From NCBI GenBank assembly GCA_947396885.1, contig OX377204.1:38897975-38961974 (forward strand): a DNA stretch of 64,000 nucleotides, read 5' to 3'. Shown one piece after another: positions 47,049-57,549 of this stretch. Under the pieces are notes generated by a model. It worked only from the letters and a program-made list of their open reading frames with translations, searched no databases and had not been told where the DNA came from. The DNA is from Heligmosomoides polygyrus polygyrus. Its lineage: Eukaryota > Nematoda > Chromadorea > Rhabditida > Heligmosomidae. Each line of letters opens with the position of its first letter. Position 1 is the first letter of the stretch. A program made the translations under genes and the position numbers.

Positions 47049-47494
47049 CATATACAGACAATTCCTAGTCTTCGTTCCGTCTTCATATCATGTTAATATT
47101 TCGAATCGAGGCTCAATGGGAGGCCGTAAAGGCGTATGACCTGCTGTGCGAACACGGTGCTGCCGAAGACCAGTAGACTCCAGACTACGATGTAGGAGAG
47201 CGACTCGATCATTACCATCGGTTTGTACAGAACCAGATCCGTGAGTAGGAGGACAGGAATTAGGGCTAGCAGGTAACTGTACGTCCATATTGGATACACC
47301 TGCATCAGAGATTTGAAAACACAGCACAGGACCCCTTGCTTTCCTCAGAAACCAGCTCTTACCTGTGAATTTAGCACATGTGCAGAAATGTTAAGGGTGT
47401 CGTGCTCGTAGAGGAATAGATACGGCTCGGTCGGCCGAAATTCCTTCAAGAATCCATATGTGCACAGTATGAAGGTCGTAATCTGCCAGCGCAT
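41891..47494 (-). CDS. SLC19-family folate/thiamine-type transporter, 9 exons
   Basis: Exons in coding order: 47494-47363, 47299-47141, 46432-46341, 44750-44545, 44465-44311, 44243-44147, 44043-43851, 42242-42107, 42043-41891. Phases agree and give about 440 aa. Family signatures: FLKEFRPTEPYL (about 15-26), VYPIWTYSYL and TDLVLYKP in exon 2, GWATATEIAYFAYIY in exon 3, VTSYTRGALLLGS (129-141), YNGLTEALCPLV (about 269-280), EGLEMASYGLVFGINTF in exon 8. Hydrophobic segments fit the 12-helix SLC19 fold in the plasma membrane, and exon 5 holds the usual hydrophilic central loop. SLC19 proteins carry reduced folate or thiamine; motifs do not tell which. The exon 8 donor could lie 27 nt further on (GTAAGC after CCGAGACAG), but that leaves an intron of only 36 bp. 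Confidence 0.94.
42468..42905 (+). mobile_element. Diverged fragment of the giant foldback family
   Basis: The start CAATACCGCTCAC after a TA (42466-42467), then CATAACTCCTTCAGTGTTAA, ACCATTCGATTCGTCTCTTC and TTCCAGGACATGCGTGCTT follow the order of the first 450 bp of copies A and B, with about a quarter of positions changed. Only one arm is present. It lies in the seventh intron of the SLC19 gene. Confidence 0.8.
44855..45010 (-). repeat. tRNA-type SINE copy 3 (partial)
   Basis: GTGGTCAGTTGATGAAAAAG, CTATCCTTCAAGGCAACTC and GGGGAATCCGAACCAAAAAC line up with the copies at 14395 and 51740 in the same orientation. It lies in the third intron of the SLC19 gene. Confidence 0.5.
45062..45302. mobile_element. 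Small palindromic MITE, about 240 bp
   Basis: Left end CACACTTTTGCCGCAACACG and right end GCTGCCGCAAAAGTGGG are inverted relatives. Between them CGGCAG/CTGCCG-rich sequence continues the pairing in part. The long open frames across it on both strands reflect its GC-rich palindromic make-up. It lies in the third intron of the SLC19 gene. Confidence 0.5.
45945..46085 (+). repeat. tRNA-type SINE copy 4 (partial)
   Basis: GGGTGCCAGGCTTGCATGGG, CTTGTCCATCGCTAGGCCAC and AAATATGCATTCAAATTGCC match copy 1 (330-440). The head is lost or diverged. It lies in the same SLC19 intron as copy 3 but in opposite orientation. Confidence 0.5.
47016..47044. repeat. (TA)n microsatellite
   Basis: About 14 TA units, in the second intron of the SLC19 gene. 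Confidence 0.9.
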
Positions 47495-47506
47495 CCTGAA
47501 GGAGAA
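47495..47506 (-). promoter_or_regulatory. Candidate splice-leader acceptor of the SLC19 gene
   Basis: Read on the minus strand, ATTCTCCTTCAG ends one base before the ATG at 47494. The arrangement is the same as in the lipase gene (acceptor, G, ATG). Confidence 0.5.
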
Positions 47507-47699
47507 TGATCGATTGAAAGAATAAGGAAATCATCCGAGCAGGCAAATGCCTTCAGCCTCCCACGGGATTTTGAAGAGAGATTTGGATTGCATGAAAGAG
47601 CTCTAAACAGCGATTGCAAATATGAAGACCAAGATTATCAAGTGGAACGCCTGAACGAGCTCTGGCCGTTCGAATTTTCCAAGTTCGCCTGCCGACTGC

Positions 47700-47790
47700 T
47701 GGCGAGAGCGTTGGTGCGAGGGTATAGTGGTAGTGTGCTTGTCGCACAGGAGTGAGGCGGTGCGTTCGATTCTCGTCGTGGGCGATCTTC
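47700..47790 (+). repeat. tRNA-like sequence, probable SINE head
   Basis: GGGTATAGTGGTAGTGTGCT resembles an A box and GCGTTCGATTCTCGTCG a B box at tRNA spacing. The anticodon arm does not form a proper 7-nt loop, so a working tRNA is unlikely. Confidence 0.35.
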
Positions 47791-48311
47791 GAATGGAAGG
47801 GCAACAAGTTTTGATTTCATCGCAAATTAAGATGAACGGCAGAGTTGTGATCATGGCTGCATGTAACCCCAGTACACCACGTTCAAGCGAATTTAGTGCT
47901 CCCGACGTCATCACCATCATCCGAGCAAGAGTCTGACCCCAGAGCGGTTTTCCACTCTCGGTCACAATTACCGATCAAAGGCAACCATTCTAGGTGAAAA
48001 CGACTTGAATATGATTGGCGGAGGATGTGCTATAGAGCATGTAAAACAACGGTGTTCGTTCTTTGAACGCTTTTTATACAGGCGGTATTGAGAAAGCATA
48101 GGAGCTCAGTTTGTGAGGAGTACATTTGAATTACAGTTCTTCGGTCTCCCATTCCTGTTGGAGGGGTTAATGCATCGGTAGGTCTTTTCAGTATCGCTCT
48201 CACTCCCTTTACGTACAGAATAAAATTTGCAATGTGCAACACTTTCCTCGTCTTCAAGCAGCTTCGTAGTTTGAAGATCAAGAGACTGGTGCACTAGCCG
48301 AACTGTAGCGA

Positions 48312-48505
48312 CCTGGGGCCAGATTCATCAACGATACCGCCGGTATAATCTCGCTGCTGATTCACCATACCGGCCCACATAGTAACCAATACAGAGATGC
48401 CAAAGTTACCACACCGCATGACGCATCGCCGTATCAGTAGGTTTGACGGTACTTTTCACCGTTACCGGCCAAGTGAAAAGTACCGGTTGATGAGTCCGGC
48501 CCTGG
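48312..48505. mobile_element. MITE, about 190 bp
   Basis: The left end GGGGCCAGATTCATCAACG and the right end (complement AGGGCCGGACTCATCAACC) form terminal inverted repeats. Inside, CCGGTA/TACCGG and GTACTTTTC/AAAAGTAC also pair. No clear target duplication is visible. Confidence 0.6.
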
Positions 48506-48929
48506 AGTACACATTTAACGTATAGCGATTCAACGACTTTTGTGGATCAGTATGCATTTTCCTTTAAAATGTGGTTTAACAACTTGACAGAATTTTGGGA
48601 AATTTAACGCCGATTTTAACCAATTTTTTCAAGTAGGAAGTACTTTCACTAGTATTTTCCCATGCTCTCTCAGTAAGTAATCAGCCACCAAATGTTTAGG
48701 ATTCAGAAAGAAACCTAAAGAACAAGCGAGTTTAGCACAGCCATAACCAACGGCAGGAAATCGCTCTCTACTCAACAAGATTTGCATTTACAACCGTTGG
48801 CTTCTAAAATCGGCATTGGATCGAGGAAATAGAGATGAATTTGCTGCTCCCAGTCTAGCAATATAGAGCAGAAACGTTAGGGAAAAATCATCACCAGACA
48901 AAGGAGGTGGCTGAAAAAAATTGATGAAA
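48506..48929. other. AT-rich intergenic stretch
   Basis: No gene or repeat recognised. Confidence 0.4.
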
Positions 48930-49460
48930 TTAATGACTTTATTTATTTATTTATTTACTTATTTATTTATACATAGATATTCACGCAAAACAGAACAAAC
49001 AGAACATGCACATTAAGAACCAGGACAGAGCGAATAAAAATATACTGTTAGTACAAGGGACAGACAGCGGCAACAGTTGGAAGCAAACTATTAAGGAACA
49101 TCCTGGAGATACCTGTCAATAAGTCTTTTGTATTGCCTCAGCGGTTTTGGTAAAATGTTTTTCTTCTGAAACTTTTGAAATTCGGTTCCAGCTCGGTCTG
49201 TGAAAAATGTAGACCTTAAATTACTTCTAGCTTTTGGAATCTGGATCTTCATCTGGCGCTCTGGTATTTGAGCAAGATAGTGAATAAAATTCCTAAAGAG
49301 GAAGATCCAACATACCATTGATCAGCTTGCATATAGTGGTTAGATCAAATCGTTTCCTACGAGAAGCAAGGGTGTGTAAACTGAAGAGTTTGTTTCTCTC
49401 AAGGGCCGATGGAATGTTAGCGTAATGATGATGCCATTTTGGTAAATATTCATAATGGTA
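48930..49460 (-). pseudogene. CR1-like LINE 3' end with (TAAA)n tail
   Basis: On the minus strand: RNKLFSLHTLASRRKRFDL then TTICKLINGM, followed in a second frame by IPKARSNLRSTFFTDRAG then EFQKFQKKNILPKP and YKRLIDRYL. This is the end of a CR1/Jockey ORF2 (family: erl.ll.L.sle.RR.R.DL...yKil.g ... R.n.f..R.vn.WN.Lp). The element closes in a run of TAAA units at 48938-48970. It is 5'-truncated and has one frame change. Confidence 0.65.
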
Positions 49461-49566
49461 AGATCAAGAGCATATTAGATTGAAAGAAGCTTTACGATAA
49501 GCATGTTTCTTTGAGTTTGAGAATTCCGTTATATGCCTAACGTGAAGACCTATGTAAGTAGACTAG

Positions 49567-50230
49567 GAAATTGAGTGTGTGGCTTGTATCGCAAGCTACA
49601 TCGGGGAGACGGAAAGAAGGCTAGCAGTGTGGAAGAGGGAACACCTTACAAGTTAAAAGTGTGGATCGTTGAGCACGTGCAGGATTGAGGTGCATGGCGG
49701 GAACGACGAACGATGGAAGTGTAAGATTTCGGCCGTAGAGGAGGAGATCACTGCGAGAGAACCATTAGAAGCGCTCTAAAGTATTAGGAAAATCCAGCAA
49801 CGAAGAAACGAAATGAGTGTCTGTCTGTTTCAAGCGAATTCCCATCGTTTCTGTCACACTGCGAACTATAGCGCGACATGCTTGTCTAGGAATTCCAGTC
49901 ATACGGCTGTCCGTAGAGTGCGGTGGTGGATGTATGCCTGAGACTATATCTCCTTCATAGACCTATTACGTTTGGTAGCAGGCTAATGTGAAGACTACTG
50001 GAGCAGCTAAGGTAAGACACTTGGTGTACGTTGTATGTATGTCGAAAAGCTTGGACCACATTCAGGTCTCTAAAGATGAATTAGTCGAAATTTAAGCCTA
50101 CAACAAAAATCCACCTCAGTACTCGAGTTGTCACACTATCGCCATTGACAGCAAGCACTAACCATGCCAAGGTTCCAAGAAGAGAGAAGCTGGAGACAAC
50201 TTGTGCATGTAGTTCTTATCAAGTAATTGT
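49567..50230 (+). pseudogene. Penelope-like element, GIY-YIG endonuclease relic and 3' tail
   Basis: The reading ECVACIASYIGETERRLAVW, then REHL, then in the same region NDERWKCKISAVEEEITARE and PLEAL with RRNEMSVCL is the GIY-YIG nuclease of Penelope-like retroelements (family: C..C...YIGeT.R.L..R..EHl ... EaR...EAl.I....p..NrneglsL). Stops break it. Downstream, at about 50067-50200, comes the same tail motif series as at 10205-10350. Confidence 0.55.
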
Positions 50231-50586
50231 TCAAAGTGCGTCGGAAATGGGAGTAAAGTGTCCTGTCATGATAAATCGCGATGCGAAAAACATCACCCAG
50301 GGCAAGAACTGAACCACTACCCACTGCTGTGAGACAAGCAGATGTACTGCGGCTGGCGCAAACGCAGAATCGCTTTGCCACACTAATTATCCCCAACGCG
50401 CCCGACCAGCACTCGACAAAGTGAACTTCTTCGACCTGCCCAACTCGCTCAAGAGTTCCACTTGGTAAATTGGGTCTGCATATTTGTAACCAGTGTTTCA
50501 AGCTCTTCTCCGCGATCCAGTTGTCTCATTTTAGAGTTACATAGGGAGTCTGGAACCTTTCGCTGGTGAGATGGCGCGTTTCAACC

Positions 50587-51690
50587 TCAAAATTTCGGTT
50601 CTTGGGGACTGGCATAAAACAGTTTAAAGTATACACAAAGTGCATGCCATATATAAATATTCACCATTATTCTCAATGAGTTTCTCAAACTTTTCGCGTA
50701 CTGGGTGAACCACATCTCTGTAGGATTTGGGCAGTCTACCAACACCGTGACCTCACCGTCTTCTCTGAAGCGTTTGTATCGAGGACGTAATTTTTCGACC
50801 AAAATAAACAGTAGTCCCCTGGTGTAACGTCCAAGCTGCATGACGGTTGATTGATTTTCGTCCAGTCTAAATCCTCGATGTTTGCCAATGTGCGAAGCGT
50901 CGTATGAGGTCGGACGTTGCCCTGGTGAAGGAAACTTCGGCTCGTGTTATCCTCTTGTATTTGCTAGATGTCGTCGAGTTGTTAACAGAAGCGGGCGTCG
51001 ATGGTGGCTTGACAAAGCGAGGGCAGCTCCCAGTGCAATAACCATTACACATCCATGAAGCAGGGCCTTCTTTTGGTGGAGCTCGGGTTTTGACGTCACA
51101 ACCCCTCTCGTTGCGTTTCAGTCATTGCTTTCCCTCTTTACAGTTCTTGCAAGGCACCCGCGTTTCATCGCTGGTATGGATCCAGCCGGTTCAGGGGCTC
51201 TAGGCAGTCGGAATCACAGCAATTGTTTGAGTTTCTTTCCATCAGCGCATAAGGCACTGTCGTTGGCGACCTTCCAGCCCTGTGCAGCTGTCGAGCGGTG
51301 GTGAGTGAGAAACGGGTGGATCAGAGGTGGTTTGGGGAGGATTCGACCTCATGAGTTTGGGCAGGCGCCTTTTCCTTTCGGCAGTTAGTCAACCGGGAGT
51401 GGTTTGTCTTTTTGCCCTTCTGAACAGAAAGGAACTTCTGATACCATCTCCAACAATTTATTCGGTCGGGACTGAACTTGACGGTGGCTTCCTGAATGTG
51501 TATTATCCTCTCACAGATTTTCCTGACAAGATTGAACTGAATGAAAACGAAATCATGCATTTTTGTCACGTTGAAGTCCTTTTCGTTCTTTCTAGAGAAT
51601 AAAACAACACAAGGCAAATTAGTGATGCATAACTTATAGTGATGGTTTGGAGACAAGCAATTAAACAAAATATAACACTTCACCAAATTC
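50587..51690 (-). pseudogene. mariner-like transposase relic
   Basis: In minus-strand order: HTH-like KICERIIHIQEATVKFSPDR then CWRWYQKFLS (51560-51440), SLHQG-type second catalytic block NVRPHTTLRTLANIEDLDW (about 50930-50870), then DVTPGDYCLFW at about 50830-50800, which holds the position of the third Asp. Many stops and frame changes intervene. Length of 1.1 kb fits a decayed mariner. No terminal repeats were identified. Confidence 0.55.
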
Positions 51691-51739
51691 GCTTTGAGTT
51701 ACAAAAAAAAACAGAAATGTTACATATTTTATGGATAAA

Positions 51740-52035
51740 AGGATAAAGGACGGCGGTGCTCACTTTCTTTTGGGATGCGCCACGCATTCTACTTCTACGG
51801 GATGTCGTCGGGGCGATATGAATGCGTATTTGGCTATACAATAACTTACTGTGGCCAGCCGATGAACAAGTCAGTACTTTATCCTTCCCAGACAAGTGTG
51901 GCACCAATTCTCCGACCCTGCAGGGAGGAAGGCTTGGTTGGCTTTGGAAATCCGAGCTACATAGCGGCTTGGTATCGGGTGCACGCGACGGCCGTCACCT
52001 ACGACTGCGCTACATGTACCCAATTATATAGCAAT
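51740..52035 (-). mobile_element. tRNA-type SINE copy 5
   Basis: It matches 14395-14712 along its length. The minus-strand head is ATGTAGCGCAGTCGTAGG. The 3' end on the minus strand runs into CGCCGTCCTTTATCC, the same ending as the LINE fragment at 13770. Confidence 0.65.
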
Positions 52036-53914
52036 TCTTGCGCCCAATGAAGGCAGTGGAAAAATTAAAAATTAATGACTCAACCTAATATTTTATTTAG
52101 AAAGGTGTAGCAGTGATAAAGAACTCGTATGTTGAACAATTCTGCCACAATGCTCATGCCCAATAAAGCAGTGAAAAAACAGGTCTTCATGTGTAAGGAA
52201 ATTGTAAGGGGATGAAAGCCTGCAGGGAGATGGGACGTAGGCTACGGTAGAAGAAAAGGATAGCCAATCCACGGGAGATTGATTAGGTCACCCAGTAACG
52301 CCAAGCCTTGTCTTACCCGACGCCATTGGGCCCCATTAAAACTACCCGTGCGGGAGTTTGCCCACTGGCTATCGGGACCCCCATTAAGCCACCACTTAGA
52401 GCCCCCGCAACCCATGGAGTACAAGAAAACGCCCTCCCGGGTGGACAGTGGTGTGTGGGCTCCGTGGTGCTCGGCCGTCAGGCTGACACCTGCCCTCTTT
52501 ACTTTTGTTGTCCTTGCACCTAATATTTATGTATGAAATGGTAATAAACTAATGCGAGGACTAAGCGTTTAGTCCGTAAACTTACACAGCATAAAATAAA
52601 ATAAATAACAAGTAATAACACCGGGCGTTCGCCCGCTACACTGTTGAACACAGTGGGCGCTCGGAGTTATTATATGGAGGTCCCGGCGAGCATTAGTTTA
52701 TTTTGCCAATTTTTTGATCGGTTTCCTCGTCCTTTCTTCCACCACTCCATTTGTATTCTCTCTAACTTTCAAAAAGGAAAGATGTTAATGCTGCATGAGT
52801 TTTTTACACTTCCTTCTAGTGTCACTGCGTAAGTGCCCGGCACAATTTAATAAAAAATAGGCCATAAGAATATTTTCTTATAATTTTTCATACTGTTACT
52901 TATAGAAGTAACAGTATTTAAAAAGGGCGTTCACTTTTCAATATAAGAAGTTCACAGCAAGTTGTCTAAATCTCATAAAACTCTGCTTATGCTTAAAATG
53001 CTCTCGTGTCCCCTGATTTGAATTCTATGCCGCCACGTTTTCTCCATTTTTGCGATCTATTGTTCCTTTTCTCTTAAAGAAAAGTGAGCGCTAATGTCAC
53101 ACCCCTGCTCCACCTCTACTCCGCGAGGAAAAAATATTCCATTCATTTGTGTGACAGGGAGAAAAATCCCTCTAATCCGGTATTTGAGCAGTGTTACGTT
53201 AAGTCCTGGCCAGGCTACGCCACCCTCGCGGTAAAGTACTACTAATAAATGTACTGTGGTCGTATTTGTTAATGAAGCGCACACCAAAATTCATTTTGAA
53301 GTAAGGCGATGAAAATATACAGTTTAAGAATAAATAAAAACGAGCAAGCAAAGCATGATTAACACTAGTTGTCTCTCTCTCCACCGTTCTCTCATTTCAT
53401 ATTCTGCTATTCACATTCTATATACCGGAATTGTCTTACGTTTCGTTTCGTCTTCAATAAATTTTAGAGGTACAATAGTACCAACTCCAACGACAACTTA
53501 CTGTGACAGCTTCCCATCTTCTCAACCAGCATCAACTCAATCTTAAGGATAAGGACAAAGGAAACGTGATCTTTACACTTAAAATTTTTTTCATCTTTTC
53601 AAATTTTTTGCTGCCATCTTATTTTTCTTTATTTCTTCTTCCTTTTGGTAAGAAAGGAAGTGTTGACTAACACGTCAACTCAAAAAAAATCAAAACAAAA
53701 AAACTTGTATAAACTAAAAACTAGGATAAATTCCTTTCACCAAACTTTGTATACCATCTGCTGAGTTACGTACAGCGTAAAACACTAAACTTTTCCATTA
53801 CAACGGGTAACCATTCCTCACACCCACTCTAAAAAGCTTCCCACGCGTACCGGACTTCGCTCAGCTGGTAATAAAACTAACTACGAAGCTCCAATAAAAA
53901 CACAGGTTCCGATA
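52036..53914. other. 5' flank of the Gag-Env locus; LINE-like or LTR-like sequence not resolved
   Basis: The stretch 52260-52560 is GC-rich non-coding DNA ending in ATGGTAATAAACTAATGCG, like a LINE 3' end. From 52612 onward the sequence is AT-rich and could contain a 5' LTR, but no copy of it was found beyond the env frame, so LTR limits cannot be set. No primer-binding site is claimed. Confidence 0.3.
52612..52672. repeat. Imperfect hairpin upstream of the Gag-Env locus
   Basis: AATAACACCGGGCG at the left pairs with CGCTCGGAGTTATT at the right; inner segments CACTG and CAGTG also pair. Total span is about 60 nt with a few mismatches. Confidence 0.55.
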
Positions 53915-55210
53915 ATGACCACTAGCGTGTTAGATCCCGCCCAGCTGTACACATCCTGCCGACTTCTGGATAACCGTGTTGGAAAATTCTCAGGCAACGA
54001 CGACATAACTTTTGAAGAATTTCTAGAGGACTATGTAGAGCTTGTAACTAATCTTCATATACCTCACGAACACGCCAAAGCGCTATTGCCTCTCTACCTA
54101 ACCAGCGGTGCGAAACTTAAGTACCAAAGTCTTTCCGAAGATCAGAAAAAGGACTGGGAGACACTCACCACAGCGTTAGCTCAGAAATTCAAGTCCCAAG
54201 CTGTCATGAGCAATATCCGTGATGAACTTCACAACATGCGCCAAGGAAAAGAGCCAGTGGCGGAATTTGCAAGTAAAGTCGTAGCCAAGACCAAAATGGC
54301 ATTCCAAGGGGAGGACAAAAAGATTCCTGATAGCCTGGCCATCGATTTTTTTATAAAAGGCCTACGACCGGAAATCCGCCGCGCAATAAGAAGACTTCCA
54401 GAATCGGACAACTTTGACGTTATCTTAGCATATGCCGAGAAGGAAGACAGAATCCAAAAGCAGGAGCGGGCGGAGGACCACGAACTTCTTGAAAGTTTGA
54501 ATGCGCTCGCCGTCAATACTAAAATGGAACAGCTGGAAGCTAAAATAAATCATCTTAGTGCGCCCGATAATAATAGAAACGTCCGCAACCCCCGCTACAA
54601 CAACCCTCAACAACCACGACGCACATGGAGAAATCCGCAAATGAACTTTTCAAACCCATTTCGCAGCAATGGACCGCAATACAGCAACCCTCCTTTTTTT
54701 GCACGACCCATAAGGGAATACATACCTAATTTTCGGTCAAACAATAACCGCGGCCCGCAGCAGTACAATCAGTACGCACCCCCAGCTCAGAATTATGGTA
54801 ACCAAAACCAACAAAATCGCGGTTACGGCCCCTCTAATAGCCAACCCCAATACGGCCCCTCTAATAGCCAAACCCAATACATCCCCTCTAACAGCCAACC
54901 CCATTACGGTCCCTCTAACAGCCAACCGCAATACACCCCACAAGGTCGCCCTAACACTAGGTTCCCCTCTTTCGGAGCCAATCCAAATATCTTTTGCATA
55001 TTAGCTTTGTTATGCATTGGTGTCCTACCCATAACTAGCGCAAATTATCAGATTTGCGGCTCCAACCCATACGCGAACGTGCTCACGCTTCCCCCAGCCG
55101 TGCAATGTTCCGTTTCGTCTAGCGATTCCATGATTCGTACAAACGTCACATTGTATGCTGACCGGAACGATCTCTTAAAATCGAAGCGCATAAGTGTTAC
55201 AGAGATCTAA
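53915..55210 (+). CDS. Endogenous retrovirus-like Gag, running into an Env-like start
   Basis: A 431 aa frame. Residues about 20-200 form a Gag capsid-type helical region as in LTR retrotransposons (FEEFLEDYVE, LPLYLTSGAKLKYQSL, FASKVVAK, FFIKGLRPEIRRAIRRLP). A Gln/Glu-rich probable coiled coil follows (about 190-220), then an Asn/Gln/Pro-rich basic segment with four tandem 9-residue units of the type YGPSNSQPQ (about 305-345). No CCHC zinc knuckle is present. At about 358-376 a hydrophobic segment (IFCILALLCIGVLPITSA) looks like a signal peptide and is followed by Cys-containing, ectodomain-like sequence up to the stop. No protease, reverse transcriptase or integrase lies between. I describe this as a Gag/Env fusion or a Pol deletion; which is true cannot be decided here. 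Confidence 0.75.
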   Translation: MTTSVLDPAQLYTSCRLLDNRVGKFSGNDDITFEEFLEDYVELVTNLHIPHEHAKALLPLYLTSGAKLKYQSLSEDQKKDWETLTTALAQKFKSQAVMSNIRDELHNMRQGKEPVAEFASKVVAKTKMAFQGEDKKIPDSLAIDFFIKGLRPEIRRAIRRLPESDNFDVILAYAEKEDRIQKQERAEDHELLESLNALAVNTKMEQLEAKINHLSAPDNNRNVRNPRYNNPQQPRRTWRNPQMNFSNPFRSNGPQYSNPPFFARPIREYIPNFRSNNNRGPQQYNQYAPPAQNYGNQNQQNRGYGPSNSQPQYGPSNSQTQYIPSNSQPHYGPSNSQPQYTPQGRPNTRFPSFGANPNIFCILALLCIGVLPITSANYQICGSNPYANVLTLPPAVQCSVSSSDSMIRTNVTLYADRNDLLKSKRISVTEI

Positions 55211-55341
55211 TAAAAATCGAAGTTTCCAACTTCCTTTTTATAAGAACTTCGCACCACATCATTGGACGTGAACGGCACAGCATCCCTTCGTCGGCCTGCA
55301 AAGAAGCAATAGTTCAAAATATCATCTTCGGTCACCCGTTA

Positions 55342-57349
55342 GTGGAAACCGTGCCAGGACTATTGATAACAAAAGAGGTCGACGAGGATGACATCCACCT
55401 GCCGATATTTGGTAAAACAATCTATACTCGAAGTGTCTATTCCATCGAAAAAGATGTAATTGCCATTATCGACGACCACACCCTCATTAGCCCTTTTGGG
55501 AATCTGGACAACTGTTCGCTGTCTACTGGAACGTGCCTTATGGACGACGCAGTTGTGATATGGAAACCCACTACCAGTCTACCCTCCTGCCGATTGCAAG
55601 TAGTGGGGACGTTCGAAGCGTTAGTTACACTGCGCTTCGTACTAATTCCAGGGCACGAATTAGCCTTTGAGTTCGACATAGACCAACTCAAGGCGTATAA
55701 CGCGCTCAAATTTTGTACCGTCCAGCAAGGTTACCTTTCAACCTCCAACCATATCTTATCCTTCCCCGATATCCCAAACTTCATAATGGTACAGGATTTT
55801 ATAATCCAAAGCGAACCGTCCCGTCAGCGCAGAGAGGTGCGGAAAGTATTTCTCGCAGACGGTCGAACGTCTAACTACGATCTCATCACGAAGAGATCCC
55901 ATCTTGTTGCCCAGATATTTGGCAGCGATCACACCCCAATGTTCGAGACCCATCCCATAACCGATGTTCGACTTCTTCATGCGATACAACGATTGAATGT
56001 GACTAATCACATTTTCAATCGCAGCTGCCGCTATGAAGAAGAGGATCAACGGACAGCAACTCTTCGCAGCATAAGGTATGCAGAATATCGGTTACATCAA
56101 CTGGACCAGCTGCGGTCAATCATTGATAAACGCCCTCTCAATTACGCCGAAAACGTAATTTTGAGAGATCTCCAATTAGGACTGTCGGACATTTTTGACG
56201 ACTATCTTAATGAAGAATTCGGTAGCCTTCAGCTAAGAGGACCACATAACCTTAAGAACATCCCCGCTGCGCCGTTCTTCTTAGCCGCTTCATTACCAGC
56301 CACGACCACTGCGGCAACTTCCCAAAGCTCATCTACTGAAGAACCCAAATCCGAAGTCCCTATCTCTGTATCTCCTACTTCCGCAAGTCCTATGCCGCAG
56401 CAGAAAACCGCTCATTTCGAAGACGCTTTGCTGAAAACCACATTTAACAACGTTTGCCTGCGTCAATATTTGGAAAACCAAAAACTGCATATTCTAAGTA
56501 CTGTTGACCCCACCTGGGCAGCAAGACTTTTCTTGAATAGAACCGACGTAACAGCGACCATTTTGAGCAACACCTTACTGGTCACGAAATGTAAGCAACC
56601 AGTGATTTCAACAATCTTTCACGACCATAAGGTTAACAGTACGTGTTACGAATTAACTCCGGTACTAATCAAAGAAACGCTCTGGTTCGCAGTACCAGGA
56701 TCGAACGACCTTATCGGATATTCCCCAAAAGTTATGTGTCCTTACACTAAATTCCGCGCATCACAATTTACCCAAAGCCTTCTTCCGCCAAACATGATAA
56801 AAAATGAGAACGCTAAACCGTTTTTGTTTGAAGCACCGTTCCTACATTACCAAACCACGCAGAATTATGCACATTCCACACGCTTCCAATTGCAAGCGAT
56901 ACAGCAGCAAAACCTTCAGTTGGTCAATAAGTTGTATAAAAGAGGTATTATAGAGAGCACTTTTAATAACATCAAAAACGCTGGTACATCTGCCACCGAC
57001 TCTATGCGATCTATTTACCAAACTACAACTGATAAACTGACTAAAGGAGTGGAACGTATCGCTTGGTCCTTCATCTCATTAGCACTATGGATCGTACTGC
57101 CTCCCATCGTGATTGCTATAATAGCTTTCATCCTCTACTGCTACATTAAATTGTACTGTATTCGTACAGCGACTAGTGCAGCAGCACAAACCATTCTGGA
57201 CGTGGCAGACAACTTAGTATTGCGCACTCCACCCCATAACAGAATTAATGCTGTAATTTATGACGTAGAAGCAAATGTGGTGAAAGAAACTCTATTCGTA
57301 CCTAAAATTTATGCTCTACGCGCATTGACAAGCCCACAGCCTCACTCTT
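55342..57349 (+). pseudogene. Endogenous retrovirus-like Env, cut by an assembly gap
   Basis: A long frame (about 669 residues before the gap) in a different reading frame from the Gag frame, whose stop lies 130 bp upstream. It looks like an envelope glycoprotein: a dibasic RQRR (161-164) like a furin site, scattered Cys, N-glycosylation sequons such as NVTN and NRTD, a helical segment with heptad character (about 245-275), a Thr/Ser/Pro-rich stretch (about 320-350), and a single strong membrane anchor at about 575-605 followed by a cytoplasmic tail. The N-terminal part is not in this frame, so the locus is interrupted. Class of fusion protein is not clear to me. The frame runs into 200 N and a 3' LTR is not seen. 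Confidence 0.6.
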
Positions 57350-57549
57350 NNNNNNNNNNNNNNNNNNNNNNNNNNNNNNNNNNNNNNNNNNNNNNNNNNN
57401 NNNNNNNNNNNNNNNNNNNNNNNNNNNNNNNNNNNNNNNNNNNNNNNNNNNNNNNNNNNNNNNNNNNNNNNNNNNNNNNNNNNNNNNNNNNNNNNNNNNN
57501 NNNNNNNNNNNNNNNNNNNNNNNNNNNNNNNNNNNNNNNNNNNNNNNNN
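57350..57549. other. Assembly gap (200 N)
   Basis: Exactly 200 undetermined bases, probably a fixed-size placeholder. The open frame drawn across it has no meaning beyond 57349. Confidence 0.99.

Noticed and set aside
47700..47790. Functional tRNA gene
   Set aside because: A and B boxes are present, but the anticodon arm and acceptor stem do not form correctly.
52612..53914. 5' LTR of the Gag-Env locus
   Set aside because: No matching sequence was found downstream of env, and the gap may hide it; limits would be guesswork.
54229..54516. 95 aa minus-strand frame within gag
   Set aside because: Antisense shadow of the Gag reading frame with no domain of its own.
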